From the NCBI RefSeq assembly GCF_014646275.1, contig NZ_BMND01000049.1, positions 1 through 36,876 of the forward strand: a stretch of 36,876 bases of DNA, written 5' to 3'. The translations under genes were made by a program, and so were the position numbers. Of the stretch, positions 1 to 8,124 are shown one piece after another. The notes below the pieces were generated by a model. It was not told the DNA's origin. It saw only the letters and a list, made by a program, of their open reading frames with translations, and searched no databases. Within the stretch, counting starts at the first letter, position 1. Each line of letters begins with the position of its first letter. The stretch is from Streptomyces kronopolitis. GTDB lineage: Bacteria; Actinomycetota; Actinomycetes; Streptomycetales; Streptomycetaceae.

Positions 1-31
1 GGCCGGCGGGCCGGCGGCCCCGGCACGGTCC

Positions 32-64
32 GGCGGGGCGCGGGGACGCTCATGCCGCCCCGCC
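32..64. terminator. GC hairpin downstream of the first LCP gene
   Basis: A perfect 9-bp inverted repeat (GGCGGGGCG at 32-40, CGCCCCGCC at 56-64) with a 15-nt loop. It is the outer of two hairpins past the stop codon of the minus-strand LCP gene. There is no U-tract, so function is inferred from position and stem strength. Confidence 0.5.
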
Positions 65-74
65 CCGGCGCGGC

Positions 75-104
75 GCGCGGCGTCCGCCGGAAGACCCGCC
101 GCGC
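75..104 (-). terminator. hairpin immediately after LCP1 stop
   Basis: A perfect 8-bp stem (GCGCGGCG at 75-82, CGCCGCGC at 97-104) begins 4 nt beyond the stop codon of the minus-strand gene ending at 109. Position and strength suggest an intrinsic terminator of the U-less actinobacterial kind. The outer hairpin at 32-64 may act as a second one. Confidence 0.55.
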
Positions 105-108
105 CCGC

Positions 109-1572
109 TCACGGGCACACCGCCTGGTCGCCGGTGATCGTGGCGATCCCGCCGGGCCGCTGCGGCGGCTCCTCGGCCCGTACCCGCCGCACGGACCGGT
201 GGTCGCGGCCGACCGTCACCCGCATCACCGGCCCCTGCCCGTTCGCCGGGTGCAGCTCGGCGCCCGGCAGCGCGGCGGCCAGCGAGCGGGCCGAGCGGTC
301 CCAGCGCGGGTCGTAGGCGATGACGGTGCGGGGCACCGTGCCCAGGGGCGAGGTGCCGGGGGCGCCGGCGGTGGCGAAGCCGGTGGCCCGCAGCTCCCCG
401 GCCACCGAGGTGCCGGCCCCGCCCCGGCCGCTGCCGTTGTCGACCCGCACCTGGACCTGGGCCGGCGGGACGTCCACCACCCGGCCGTGCGGCGCCGTCC
501 CGCCCCGGTGCGCGGCGAGCGGCTTGTCCTCGCGGATCGCCTGGAAGAGCTTCGGCGCCCGCACCGGATCCCACTGCACGGTCGAGCCGACGCCCGGCAC
601 CGTCCGGGCCGTGCCGGTCAGCGGCACCGAGGTGAACTCCGAGGACGACGGGGTGAAGCCGCGCATCGCCTGCCCGAGGTCGACCAGGTCGCCTGCCCCG
701 AAGCCCGAGTCGGCCCGTACGGATTGCAGCATCGTGTCGGCGACGTCCCTGAAGCGGATGGGGTTCATCAGCACTCCGGAGGAGGTGATCCTGTGGATGA
801 GGGCGGCCAGGAAGCGCTGCTGGCGCTGCATCCGGCCGAGGTCGGCGGAGCCGTCGATGTGCCGCGAGCGCACGTACTGCAGCGCCTGCCCCCCGTTGAG
901 CTGCGACTTGCCGACCGGCAGCGCCAGGCCCGTGTAGCTGTCCCGCAGCGGCCGCACCGTGCAGATCTCCACCCCGCCGACCGCGTCCACGCTGCGCATG
1001 AAGCTGGTGAAGTCGACCTCCAGGTAGTGGTCGATGTGCACCCCCGTCATGTGCTCGACGGTCCGCACGGTGAGGTTGGGGCCGCCCTCCGCGTAGGCCG
1101 CGTTCAGCTTGATGGCGTGGACCGGGCGCTGCGCGCCGGTGACGGCGTCCGTATGGACCGGGACCTCGGCATAGGAGTCGCGGGGCAGGCTCACCACGCT
1201 GGCGCGGTCCCGGTCGGCGGAGAGGTGCACCAGCATGAGCGTGTCGGTGCAGTGGCAGGGCACGCCGCCCAGGTGGTAGCGCTGCTTCTCGGCGGCGGTG
1301 AGCTTGTCCCGCCCGTCCGTGCCGACGACCAGGAAGTTCAGGCCGTCACCGCCGCCGGGGCGGTTGCTCATGCCCTTGAAGGCGTCCACCCGGCCGATGC
1401 CGCTCTCCACGCCCGTGACCATGGCGTGCCCGATCCCGCTCGCGGCCAGCACCAGGACGGACACGGCGGCGCCGATCCGCAGCCCCCAGCGCTTCCCCGG
1501 GGGGCGCCGGCGCGGCACGGGCCGGGCGGCCCGGCGCCTGGCCGGACGGGGCGGGCGGAACGGCGCGGTCAC
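109..1572 (-). CDS. LCP family cell-wall glycopolymer ligase (LCP1) with LytR_C domain
   Basis: A 487-residue LytR-CpsA-Psr protein. LCP enzymes transfer glycopolymers from a polyprenyl-phosphate carrier to peptidoglycan at the outer membrane face. An Arg/Pro-rich cytoplasmic N-terminus is followed by one membrane anchor (about residues 31-50). The LCP core then shows GTDGR (84-88), CTDT (108-111), LPRD (129-132), KLNAAY and the Arg-rich VRSRH...DLGRMQRQQ region. A LytR_C domain begins near VRVDNGSG in the C-terminal third. I chose the GTG at 1572 because GGAGGT lies 6 nt upstream (1579-1584), which fits better than start codons further upstream. It is divergent from the glycosyltransferase at 1844 and is the only LCP gene here apart from the series at 2975-7939. 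The family is secure; the polymer it transfers is unknown. Confidence 0.93.
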   Translation of the reverse strand: MTAPFRPPRPARRRAARPVPRRRPPGKRWGLRIGAAVSVLVLAASGIGHAMVTGVESGIGRVDAFKGMSNRPGGGDGLNFLVVGTDGRDKLTAAEKQRYHLGGVPCHCTDTLMLVHLSADRDRASVVSLPRDSYAEVPVHTDAVTGAQRPVHAIKLNAAYAEGGPNLTVRTVEHMTGVHIDHYLEVDFTSFMRSVDAVGGVEICTVRPLRDSYTGLALPVGKSQLNGGQALQYVRSRHIDGSADLGRMQRQQRFLAALIHRITSSGVLMNPIRFRDVADTMLQSVRADSGFGAGDLVDLGQAMRGFTPSSSEFTSVPLTGTARTVPGVGSTVQWDPVRAPKLFQAIREDKPLAAHRGGTAPHGRVVDVPPAQVQVRVDNGSGRGGAGTSVAGELRATGFATAGAPGTSPLGTVPRTVIAYDPRWDRSARSLAAALPGAELHPANGQGPVMRVTVGRDHRSVRRVRAEEPPQRPGGIATITGDQAVCP

Positions 1573-1843
1573 AAGGACACCTCCGCGGCTGGACGGCGTG
1601 AGCGGTGCCCGGCGGGGGAGCGGGGCAGGTCGGGGAAGGAGGCGGGCCGGAACGAACCGGCGGGGACACCGTAGGCCCATACGATCGGCTGCAAAGCGCC
1701 ACACGCCGGGCATCCGGCGCCCGGCCACCCGGCTGCGCCCGAGGCCGTCCCCCATTCGCGGTAACGTGAGGCGCGATACTGCAGTCTCCCGGCGGGCGCT
1801 GCCGTCGCTGGCGGCCGCCGCGGGCCGTACCCCCAGAGGAACC
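1573..1843. promoter_or_regulatory. divergent promoter region between LCP1 and glycosyltransferase
   Basis: A 271-nt non-coding stretch that must hold promoters for both divergent genes. GATACT near 1776 could be a -10 for the plus-strand glycosyltransferase, but no convincing -35 is placed with it. On the minus strand only the LCP1 ribosome-binding site (1579-1584) is clear. Confidence 0.4.
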
Positions 1844-2878
1844 ATGCCGCAGCAGCAGCCCCCGGCCGTCTCCGTGATCATGCCGGTGCTCAATGAGGAA
1901 CGTCACCTGCGCAACTCGGTCCGGCACATCCTGGAGCAGGAGTACGCCGGCGAGATGGAGGTGGTGATCGCCCTCGGCCCGTCCGCGGACCGCACGGACG
2001 AGATCGCCGCCGAGCTCGTCGCCGAGGACCCCCGGGTGCACACGGTGGCGAACCCCACCGGCCGCACCCCCGCCGCGCTGAACGCCGCGATCAAGGCGTC
2101 CCGGCACCCCATCGTGGTGCGCGTCGACGGCCACGGCATGCTCTCGCCGAACTACATCGCCACCGCCGTGCGCCTCCTGGAGGAGACCGGCGCGGCCAAC
2201 GTCGGCGGCATCATGCACGCCGAGGGGGAGAACCCCTGGGAGGACGCGGTCGCCGCCGCGATGACCTCCAGGATCGGCGTGGGCAACGCCGCCTTCCACA
2301 CCGGCGGCCAGGCGGGCCCCGCCGAGACCGTCTACCTCGGCGTCTTCCGGCGCGAGGCGCTGGAGCAGCAGGGCGGCTACAACGAGGAGTTCATCCGGGC
2401 CCAGGACTGGGAGCTGAACTTCCGCATCCGCGAGGCCGGCGGCGCGATCTGGTTCTCGCCCGAGCTGAAGGTGCAGTACCGCCCGCGGCCGAGCGTGAAG
2501 GCGCTGGCCAAGCAGTACAAGGACTACGGCAAGTGGCGCCATGTCGTGGCCCGCTACCACGCCGGATCGATCAATCTGCGCTACCTCGCGCCGCCGGCCG
2601 CGGTGTGCGCCATCGCCGCGGGCCTGGTGGCCGGCGCGGCGCTCACGCCCTGGGCGCTGATCGTCCCCGGCGGCTACCTCGCCGCGATCGTCGCGGGCTC
2701 GCTGCCCGCCGGCAAGGGCCTCTCGCCGAAGGCCCGGGTCCAGATCCCGCTGGCCCTGGCCACCATGCACATGGCCTGGGGCGTGGGCTTCCTCACCAGC
2801 CCCCGCTCGCTGGCCCGGAAGGTCATCGCCAGCCGCCGCCCGGCCGTGACGACCGCGACGGCCGGGGCCGGGCAGTAG
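1844..2878 (+). CDS. family 2 glycosyltransferase, ExoA-like, with C-terminal membrane segments
   Basis: A 344-residue GT-A fold glycosyltransferase. The N-terminus VSVIMPVLNEE (residues 9-19) is the nucleotide-binding start of GT2 enzymes. VRVDGH (92-97) is at the DXD position, although the second Asp is replaced. QDWELNFRI (about 187-195) matches the acceptor-site/catalytic acidic motif. Two hydrophobic segments after about residue 245 anchor it to the membrane, as in ExoA-type succinoglycan transferases. The start is ATG 1844 with AGAGGA a few bases upstream. Its divergent partner is an LCP ligase, so it plausibly adds a sugar to a lipid-linked wall or capsule polymer. Donor and acceptor cannot be read from the sequence. 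Confidence 0.9.
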   Translation: MPQQQPPAVSVIMPVLNEERHLRNSVRHILEQEYAGEMEVVIALGPSADRTDEIAAELVAEDPRVHTVANPTGRTPAALNAAIKASRHPIVVRVDGHGMLSPNYIATAVRLLEETGAANVGGIMHAEGENPWEDAVAAAMTSRIGVGNAAFHTGGQAGPAETVYLGVFRREALEQQGGYNEEFIRAQDWELNFRIREAGGAIWFSPELKVQYRPRPSVKALAKQYKDYGKWRHVVARYHAGSINLRYLAPPAAVCAIAAGLVAGAALTPWALIVPGGYLAAIVAGSLPAGKGLSPKARVQIPLALATMHMAWGVGFLTSPRSLARKVIASRRPAVTTATAGAGQ

Positions 2879-2886
2879 CGGCCGCC

Positions 2887-2943
2887 CGCGCCGCGGAACC
2901 TCCCCGCGGCGCGCCCCGCCCACCCCGCGCGGACGGCGGGGCG
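2887..2943. terminator. two consecutive hairpins between convergent genes
   Basis: Stem 1 is a perfect 10-bp repeat (2887-2896 with 2904-2913, 7-nt loop). Stem 2 is a perfect 9-bp repeat (CGCCCCGCC at 2912-2920, GGCGGGGCG at 2935-2943). They share two bases, so they could be alternative structures. They lie between the glycosyltransferase stop (2878) and the convergent LCP2 stop (2975), consistent with a bidirectional terminator. Confidence 0.65.
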
Positions 2944-2974
2944 GGCGGCGGGGAACGGAGCGCGGGCGCGGCGC

Positions 2975-4651
2975 TCAGAAGCTGTACTGCGGGTTCACCT
3001 TCATGCAGGCCTTGGAATCCTCGCCGTTGAGCGCGTCGGCGCTGTCCGGCGCCTTGTCCGCGTCCTTCTCCTCGCCCGACGCCTTCGGGTACGCCGTCCC
3101 GCTGCGCCAGTCGTTGCCGATCACCAGGCGCATCCCGGTGGCCGAACTGGACTCCCGTACCGCGTCCTTGGGCAGGCCGAGCGACTTCGCCAGCGCCAGG
3201 GCGTCGCCCCGCAGCGCCTTGTCCCCGTAGGTGATGGTGGTGTCGGCCTGGGTGGTGAGCGCCGTGTCGGTGGCGGCCGCGCCGTAGCCGAGGCCGGCCA
3301 GCCGCTGCTGGATGACGCCCGCGCGGCCGGAGACCGGGCCGTTGACGGTGCTGTTGGTGCCGTTCTGCACCACGACCTTCAGCGCGCCCTTGGGCATCGA
3401 GGCCTTGGGCGCGGGCGCCGCCTTCTTCTTCCGGTCCTTGCCGTCCAGCGCGGTGTCGTTGCGCAGCAGCGCGAAGGTGGCCTCCGCGTCACCGGGCTTG
3501 GGCACGACGTACGACTCGTCGGAGCTGTACTGCCAGGGCATGGTGACCATCGTGAGGCGCTTGGTCGGCACCCGGTTGAGGTCGCCGCCCAGGTCGTAGA
3601 GCTTCTTGACGGTGTCCAGGCCGTCGTCGACGGTCAGCGACTTGGTGGCCGCCTCCGCCAGGTCGCGCAGCTGCCCCGGGTCGGTGAGCTTGGTGCCCTT
3701 CTTGAGCTGGCGGACCATCGAGTTCATGTACATGTGCTGGGCCTTGGCCCGGCCGATGTCGGTGTTGTCCTCGAAGCCGTAGCGGGTGCGCAGCCACTGC
3801 AGGGCCTGGACGCCCTTGACGGAGTGGGTGCCCTTGGTGAGCCTCAGCCCGCTGCCGTGGCCCTTGCTGTCGTGCGAGTAGACATTGCGGTCGACGCAGA
3901 CCGGGACCCCGCCGATGGCGTCCGCCATGGAGACCACACCGGAGAAGTCGACCATCATGAAGTGGTCGATGTAGACGCCGGTCAGCTCCTGCCAGGTGGC
4001 CAGCGTGCACCCCGGACCGCCGTGCTGGAGCGACTGGTTGATGGCCGCGGAGGTCTGCGGATAGACCTGGTGCGTCTTGGGGTCGGTGCACCGCGGGATG
4101 GTCACCCGGGTGTCGCGCGGGATGGAGAGCACCGACATGCTGCTGCGGTCCGCGGAGACGTGCAGCAGCATCTGCACGTCCGCCAGCGGCTTGCGGTCCG
4201 CGTCCTGCCGGGCGCCGCCGAGCTTGATGTTCTCCGCGCTGTTGCGGCCGTCGGAGCCCAGCAGCAGGATGTTCAGCGGGCTCTGCCCGAAGGCGTTGGG
4301 GTCGGGCTTCTTCAGCCCGTCCCCGCTCAGCGACCGCGGGGCCTTGCGGAGGTTGGCGTTGAGGTGCTCGTAGTACCAGTAGCCGGCGCCCGCGCCGCCC
4401 ACTATCAGGACGGCGAGGGACAGCGCGGTCCAGCGCAGCACCTTGCGGCCCCTGCTCCGGCGCGGCCGCCCCCCTGTGCGGTGGCCGTCGGCGGACGCGT
4501 CCCCGTCGCCGGGGGGCGTGCCGCCGTCGGCATCGGGGGCGCCGGCCGACGGCCCGCCGTTCGCGTAGAGACCGTCGTCCCAGCCCAACTCCTGTGCGTC
4601 CGGCTCCTGTCGCCGGCGTGATCGGTCACCACGCACACTGCTCTGCCGCAT
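2975..4651 (-). CDS. LCP family protein (LCP2) with LytR_C domain, divergent catalytic motifs
   Basis: A 558-residue LCP protein. It has a long charged cytoplasmic N-terminus (LGWDDGLY near 22-29), one membrane anchor (about 71-93), then the LCP domain with LLLGSDGR, IPRDTRVTIP, INQSLQHGG and LRTRYGF...DIGR, and a C-terminal LytR_C domain starting near LKVVVQNGT. The usual R-(S/T)-D-T signature is replaced by PLADVQ, and the usual RxQRQQxFL helix reads GRAKAQHMYM, so its activity may differ from its paralogues. The ATG start has a GGGAGAGG-type site upstream. The gene begins 71 nt after the LCP3 stop on the same strand and is probably co-transcribed with it. It is last in the series and ends at the double hairpin. 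Confidence 0.92.
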   Translation of the reverse strand: MRQSSVRGDRSRRRQEPDAQELGWDDGLYANGGPSAGAPDADGGTPPGDGDASADGHRTGGRPRRSRGRKVLRWTALSLAVLIVGGAGAGYWYYEHLNANLRKAPRSLSGDGLKKPDPNAFGQSPLNILLLGSDGRNSAENIKLGGARQDADRKPLADVQMLLHVSADRSSMSVLSIPRDTRVTIPRCTDPKTHQVYPQTSAAINQSLQHGGPGCTLATWQELTGVYIDHFMMVDFSGVVSMADAIGGVPVCVDRNVYSHDSKGHGSGLRLTKGTHSVKGVQALQWLRTRYGFEDNTDIGRAKAQHMYMNSMVRQLKKGTKLTDPGQLRDLAEAATKSLTVDDGLDTVKKLYDLGGDLNRVPTKRLTMVTMPWQYSSDESYVVPKPGDAEATFALLRNDTALDGKDRKKKAAPAPKASMPKGALKVVVQNGTNSTVNGPVSGRAGVIQQRLAGLGYGAAATDTALTTQADTTITYGDKALRGDALALAKSLGLPKDAVRESSSATGMRLVIGNDWRSGTAYPKASGEEKDADKAPDSADALNGEDSKACMKVNPQYSF

Positions 4652-4722
4652 CTGGCCCTCTCCCCGTTGTCCGTCCGATGGTGCGCGCGGCGCCTCGGCG
4701 GGGCGGCCGTATCCAGCTCAGA

Positions 4723-6489
4723 TCACTTCGCGCAGACGTTCTTGTCATCTGCATTGACGTTCTGCACCCCTGCCGGGGTTTCGGTCGGCGCCTCGATCGG
4801 TGAGCCCGGTGCCTTGAAGTCCTTGCCGAGGACGAGCTTCATCGGCTGGCGGGCACCGGCGTTCTGCGACGACTTCTTCAGCGCGCTCTTGGGCAGGCCC
4901 ATCCAGTCGGCCAGGGTGGCGGCCTGGTCGGCCTGGTTGGGCGCGTACTCCAGACGCGTGGCGGCCAGCTTCGTGGGCGCGTTGCCGGCGTTGGTGGAGA
5001 GCTTGGCGGCCTTGGAGTTCTGCAGCCAGTCCACGGTCTCCTGCGCCGAGCCGATCGGCCCGCCGCCGTTGGTGACATCGACCCGCACCTGCTCGGGCGG
5101 GGCCTTCTTCACCGGCGCGGACTTCTTGCCCTTGCCCTTCTTGCCCTTGGCCAGGGCGTGGTCCGCCCGCACCATCGCGAACAGCGGGTCCGCCGCCGTC
5201 TTGTTGAGGATGACGGTGGCCGGGTCCTTGGGGTTGTCCAGCACCGGCACCGTGGCGAAGGTGATCTTGTCGATGTCGACCTTCTTCAGGTCGTTGCCGA
5301 AGTCGAGCAGCTTGCCCGCCGTGCCGATACCGGTGTCGACGGTGAGCGCCTTGGTCGCGGCCTGGCTGACGTCGTAGAGCTTGCCCGGGCTGCTGAACGC
5401 GCTGGACTTCAGCTTGCGGATCAGCGAGCTGAGGAACTGCTGCTGCATCTTGATCCGGTCCAGGTCGCTGCCGAATCCGATGGCGTGGCGGGTACGGACG
5501 AACGCCAGCGCCTGCTCGCCCTTGACGATGTGCCGGCCGGCCTTCAACTTCAGGTGCGACTTGGGGTCGTTGAGGTCCTTGCCCGCGCAGACCTCGACGC
5601 CGTCCACCGCGGTGGACAGCTCCTTGACGGCGTTGAAGTCGGCCATCATGAAGTGGTCGATCTTCAGCCCGGTCATCTGCTCGACGGTGCGCCAGGTGCA
5701 GCCGGGGTCCCGGCCCTCCTGGCCCAGGCTGGTGTTGAAGCGCACCTGGTTCTCCCCGCGGATGATCTTGCGGGAGCCGTCCTTCTGCTTCGTCGGGCAG
5801 TTCGGGATGTTGGTGATCATGTCGCGCGGGATGCTCAGCGCGGTGGCGTTCGTCCGGTCCTTGGAGATGTGCATCAGGATCGTGGTGTCCGCGTGCCCGA
5901 CGCTGCCGGCGTCGCCGTAGCCGGCGTTGCCCTTACCGGAGCGGGCGTCCGTCCCGATGATGAGGACGTTGACCGGCCCGTTGGAGACCGCGTCGTTCTC
6001 CACGCCGACGTCGACCTTGGAGATGTTGCCGTCCAGCTGCTGGTAGACGAAGTACGCGGCACCGCAGCCGGCGACGAGCACGAAGCTCAGCACACCGGCC
6101 GTCCAGTACAGCGCCTTCTTCTTCCCGGACGCCTTCGGCTTGCGCTTGCGGCGGCCGACCTGACCCGCGGCCGCTGCCGCTGCCGCCGTCCGGTTGCCGG
6201 CGCGGCGTGCCGCCCGGCCGCCGGCCGGGCGCTCGTCGTCCTCCGCCGCGTCCTCGTCCCGCCGGCCGCGCTGGGTCGGCAGCGGACGGGTGTCGGTGTC
6301 CCCGCCCTCGCCGCCGGGCCTGCGCGCGGCGCGTCTGGTGCCGGGAGCCTTGCGGTCGGAGGGCTGAGCGGGGGCCTGACCGGCATGGTCAAGCCGCAGC
6401 TCGTAATTGCCGGTGTTCGGATCGAACACCCACTGATCGGCGGGATCGACGTTGCTGTCGCCCGCCCGCCCACGGCCTTGCGCGTCCAC
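4723..6489 (-). CDS. LCP family protein (LCP3) with LytR_C domain
   Basis: A 588-residue LCP protein. The cytoplasmic N-terminus starts with WVFDPNTGNYELRLD (20-34) and then becomes Arg- and Ala-rich. The membrane anchor is about 126-149. The LCP core has IIGTDAR, GHADTTILMH, SIPRDMITNIP, FNTSLGQEG, and VRTRHAIGFGSDLDRIKMQ. The LytR_C domain begins near VRVDVTNGGG, after a Lys/Gly-rich linker (KGKKGKGKKS). The start is GTG 6489, with CCTCC at 6502-6506 giving GGAGG on the coding strand about 12 nt away. Its substrate polymer is not known, but it probably performs the same attachment chemistry as LCP1. Confidence 0.93.
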   Translation of the reverse strand: MDAQGRGRAGDSNVDPADQWVFDPNTGNYELRLDHAGQAPAQPSDRKAPGTRRAARRPGGEGGDTDTRPLPTQRGRRDEDAAEDDERPAGGRAARRAGNRTAAAAAAAGQVGRRKRKPKASGKKKALYWTAGVLSFVLVAGCGAAYFVYQQLDGNISKVDVGVENDAVSNGPVNVLIIGTDARSGKGNAGYGDAGSVGHADTTILMHISKDRTNATALSIPRDMITNIPNCPTKQKDGSRKIIRGENQVRFNTSLGQEGRDPGCTWRTVEQMTGLKIDHFMMADFNAVKELSTAVDGVEVCAGKDLNDPKSHLKLKAGRHIVKGEQALAFVRTRHAIGFGSDLDRIKMQQQFLSSLIRKLKSSAFSSPGKLYDVSQAATKALTVDTGIGTAGKLLDFGNDLKKVDIDKITFATVPVLDNPKDPATVILNKTAADPLFAMVRADHALAKGKKGKGKKSAPVKKAPPEQVRVDVTNGGGPIGSAQETVDWLQNSKAAKLSTNAGNAPTKLAATRLEYAPNQADQAATLADWMGLPKSALKKSSQNAGARQPMKLVLGKDFKAPGSPIEAPTETPAGVQNVNADDKNVCAK

Positions 6490-6712
6490 GGTGCCTTGAG
6501 TCCTCCGTCGGTGCCACGCGGCGCCATCCCCTCAAGGCGCTCGGTCGGTCGATCGTGCATTGCATGGTCATCGGACGGGTGGTGGCCCGACCGGATCGCT
6601 CACACTATCCGCCCAGTTCAGCGCCCCGCGACGCCCGTGACAAATTCCACTTACCTACAACTGGGCATTCCGCCCAATACATTCGCGTCGCCCGGTGTAC
6701 TTTGCGGCATCT
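6490..6712. other. LCP4-LCP3 intergenic region with probable internal promoter
   Basis: A 223-nt gap on the minus strand. It is clearly more AT-rich than its surroundings around 6640-6715. A small hairpin (TGGGC/GCCCA around CGGAA) lies near 6662-6676. On the coding (minus) strand GATAGTGTG, read leftward near 6600-6608, could be a -10 for LCP3. The -35 is not convincing. The gap length suggests LCP3-LCP2 can be transcribed separately from LCP4. Confidence 0.35.
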
Positions 6713-7939
6713 TTATTCGCAGCTCCCGCGTTCCGCGGTCGTTCCGGGAAAGACCGGGCCCGGACCGGGCGCCCGCGACGGTGATCCCTGCGGCCGGACG
6801 GACGGTGCGCCACCGCCGCCGCGCACCGGCCCCCGCGCGGTGCCCGGCGCGGGCGCCACCGTCACCCGCAGATCCCTGCGCAGCTGCCCGAAGAGCCGCT
6901 CGGCGTCCGGTTGCACCAGCTCGTCGCGGTTGCGGTCGAAGCGGTACTCGCGGCGCGGCACGGTCAGGAACTGGACACGGTCGGTGGGAATGCCGCGGGT
7001 GCTGCGGACCAATTCGTACAGCCCCTTCAGGGAAGCCAGCGCGGCGTCGGTGGTCAGGGAACTCGTCGCGGCATCGAGCACCGGATACAGCCGGGTCGGA
7101 TTGAGCAGGACACCATTACTCTGCACTTTCTTCACCAGAGCCCCCAGAAACTGCTGTTGGCGCTGCATGCGCTGGGTGTCGCTGCCGTTGCCCAGGCTCT
7201 TGCGCGCCCGCACGTATCCGAGGGCGGCCTCCCCGTGCAGCGTCTGCCGGCCCGCGGGCAGCGAGAGGTGCGCCTCGGTGTCCTGAATCGGCCGGTCCGG
7301 GCAGACCTCCACACCGCCCACCGCGTCCACCATCCTCGTGAAGCCCACGAAGTCGAGGATCATGTAGTGGGCGATGCGGATGCGGGTGAGCTTCTCGACG
7401 GTCCGGATCGTGCAGGCCGCCCCGCCGAGGGCGAACGCCGAGTTGAACTGGGCGGTCCGCGGGCCGGTCTCGGTGCCGTCGGTGCGCTTGCAGTGCGGCA
7501 CCTCCACCATCAGATCGCGCGGGATGCTCACCGCGGTGGCGCTCTTCCGGTCCGCCGCGAGGTGCAGCAGCATCGTGGTGTCCGAGCGCTGGCCGCCGGC
7601 GCGGCCGTATCTGCCGTTGTCGCCGGTGCGGCTGTCGGAGCCGATCAGCAGCACGTTCTCGGCGTTCGGCGGGCCCGCGGGGGGCCGCTCGGACTCCCAC
7701 TTGCGCAGTTCGCGCTCGGTGGCGCTGTCGGTGCGGATGTTGCCGTTGAGCTTGGTGTACACCGCCCAGCCGGCCGCGGCCCCGGCCAGGAGGACGCCGG
7801 CGGTCCCGAGCGCGGCCCAGCGCCACCGGTGCCGGCGGCGCGGCGGGACGCGTGGCGGCCCCGGCCGGTCCGGCCCCGGCTCCCCGGTCGGGCGCTCGGC
7901 CCAGCCGGCGAACCTGGGAGGCTCGGGGGTATCGGTCAC
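6713..7939 (-). CDS. LCP family protein (LCP4), short form without LytR_C
   Basis: A 408-residue LCP protein with a Pro/Arg-rich N-terminus, one membrane anchor (about 38-60) and a complete LCP domain: LLIGSDSR, QRSDTTMLLH, SIPRDLMVEVP, FNSAFALGG, VRARKSLGNGSDTQRMQRQQ. This is the most canonical core of the four. The C-terminus is a Pro/Gly-rich tail rather than a LytR_C domain. An in-frame ATG at 7951 directly abuts the GAGGG site, whereas the GTG at 7939 is 10 nt from it, so I prefer the GTG. It lies downstream of the TIGR03089 gene (185-nt gap with an inverted repeat) and upstream of LCP3. Confidence 0.92.
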   Translation of the reverse strand: MTDTPEPPRFAGWAERPTGEPGPDRPGPPRVPPRRRHRWRWAALGTAGVLLAGAAAGWAVYTKLNGNIRTDSATERELRKWESERPPAGPPNAENVLLIGSDSRTGDNGRYGRAGGQRSDTTMLLHLAADRKSATAVSIPRDLMVEVPHCKRTDGTETGPRTAQFNSAFALGGAACTIRTVEKLTRIRIAHYMILDFVGFTRMVDAVGGVEVCPDRPIQDTEAHLSLPAGRQTLHGEAALGYVRARKSLGNGSDTQRMQRQQQFLGALVKKVQSNGVLLNPTRLYPVLDAATSSLTTDAALASLKGLYELVRSTRGIPTDRVQFLTVPRREYRFDRNRDELVQPDAERLFGQLRRDLRVTVAPAPGTARGPVRGGGGAPSVRPQGSPSRAPGPGPVFPGTTAERGSCE

Positions 7940-8010
7940 GTGTGCGTCCATCCCTCACGGAGTCGGCGTCGCGCCCGCACGCGGGGAGCCCGGACGGAAC
8001 GGAGACGGAC

Positions 8011-8029
8011 ACAACCCGCGCAGGGTTGT
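8011..8029. repeat. inverted repeat ACAACCC-N5-GGGTTGT upstream of LCP4
   Basis: A perfect 7-bp dyad around GCGCA. On the LCP4 strand it is preceded by TTTTGAGTACGTAC, which includes the palindrome GTACGTAC and a TTGAGT hexamer that could be a -35. It could be an operator at the LCP4 promoter or a weak terminator of the upstream gene ending at 8125. The lack of a U-tract favours the former. Confidence 0.45.
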
Positions 8030-8124
8030 ACGTACTCAAAATCCTGGACCGAAACGGACGTACCGGCCTGCCGCGGGCGCCTCCGGTCCGCCGGACGGGG
8101 GAGTGCACACCTGGGCGGACGGCG

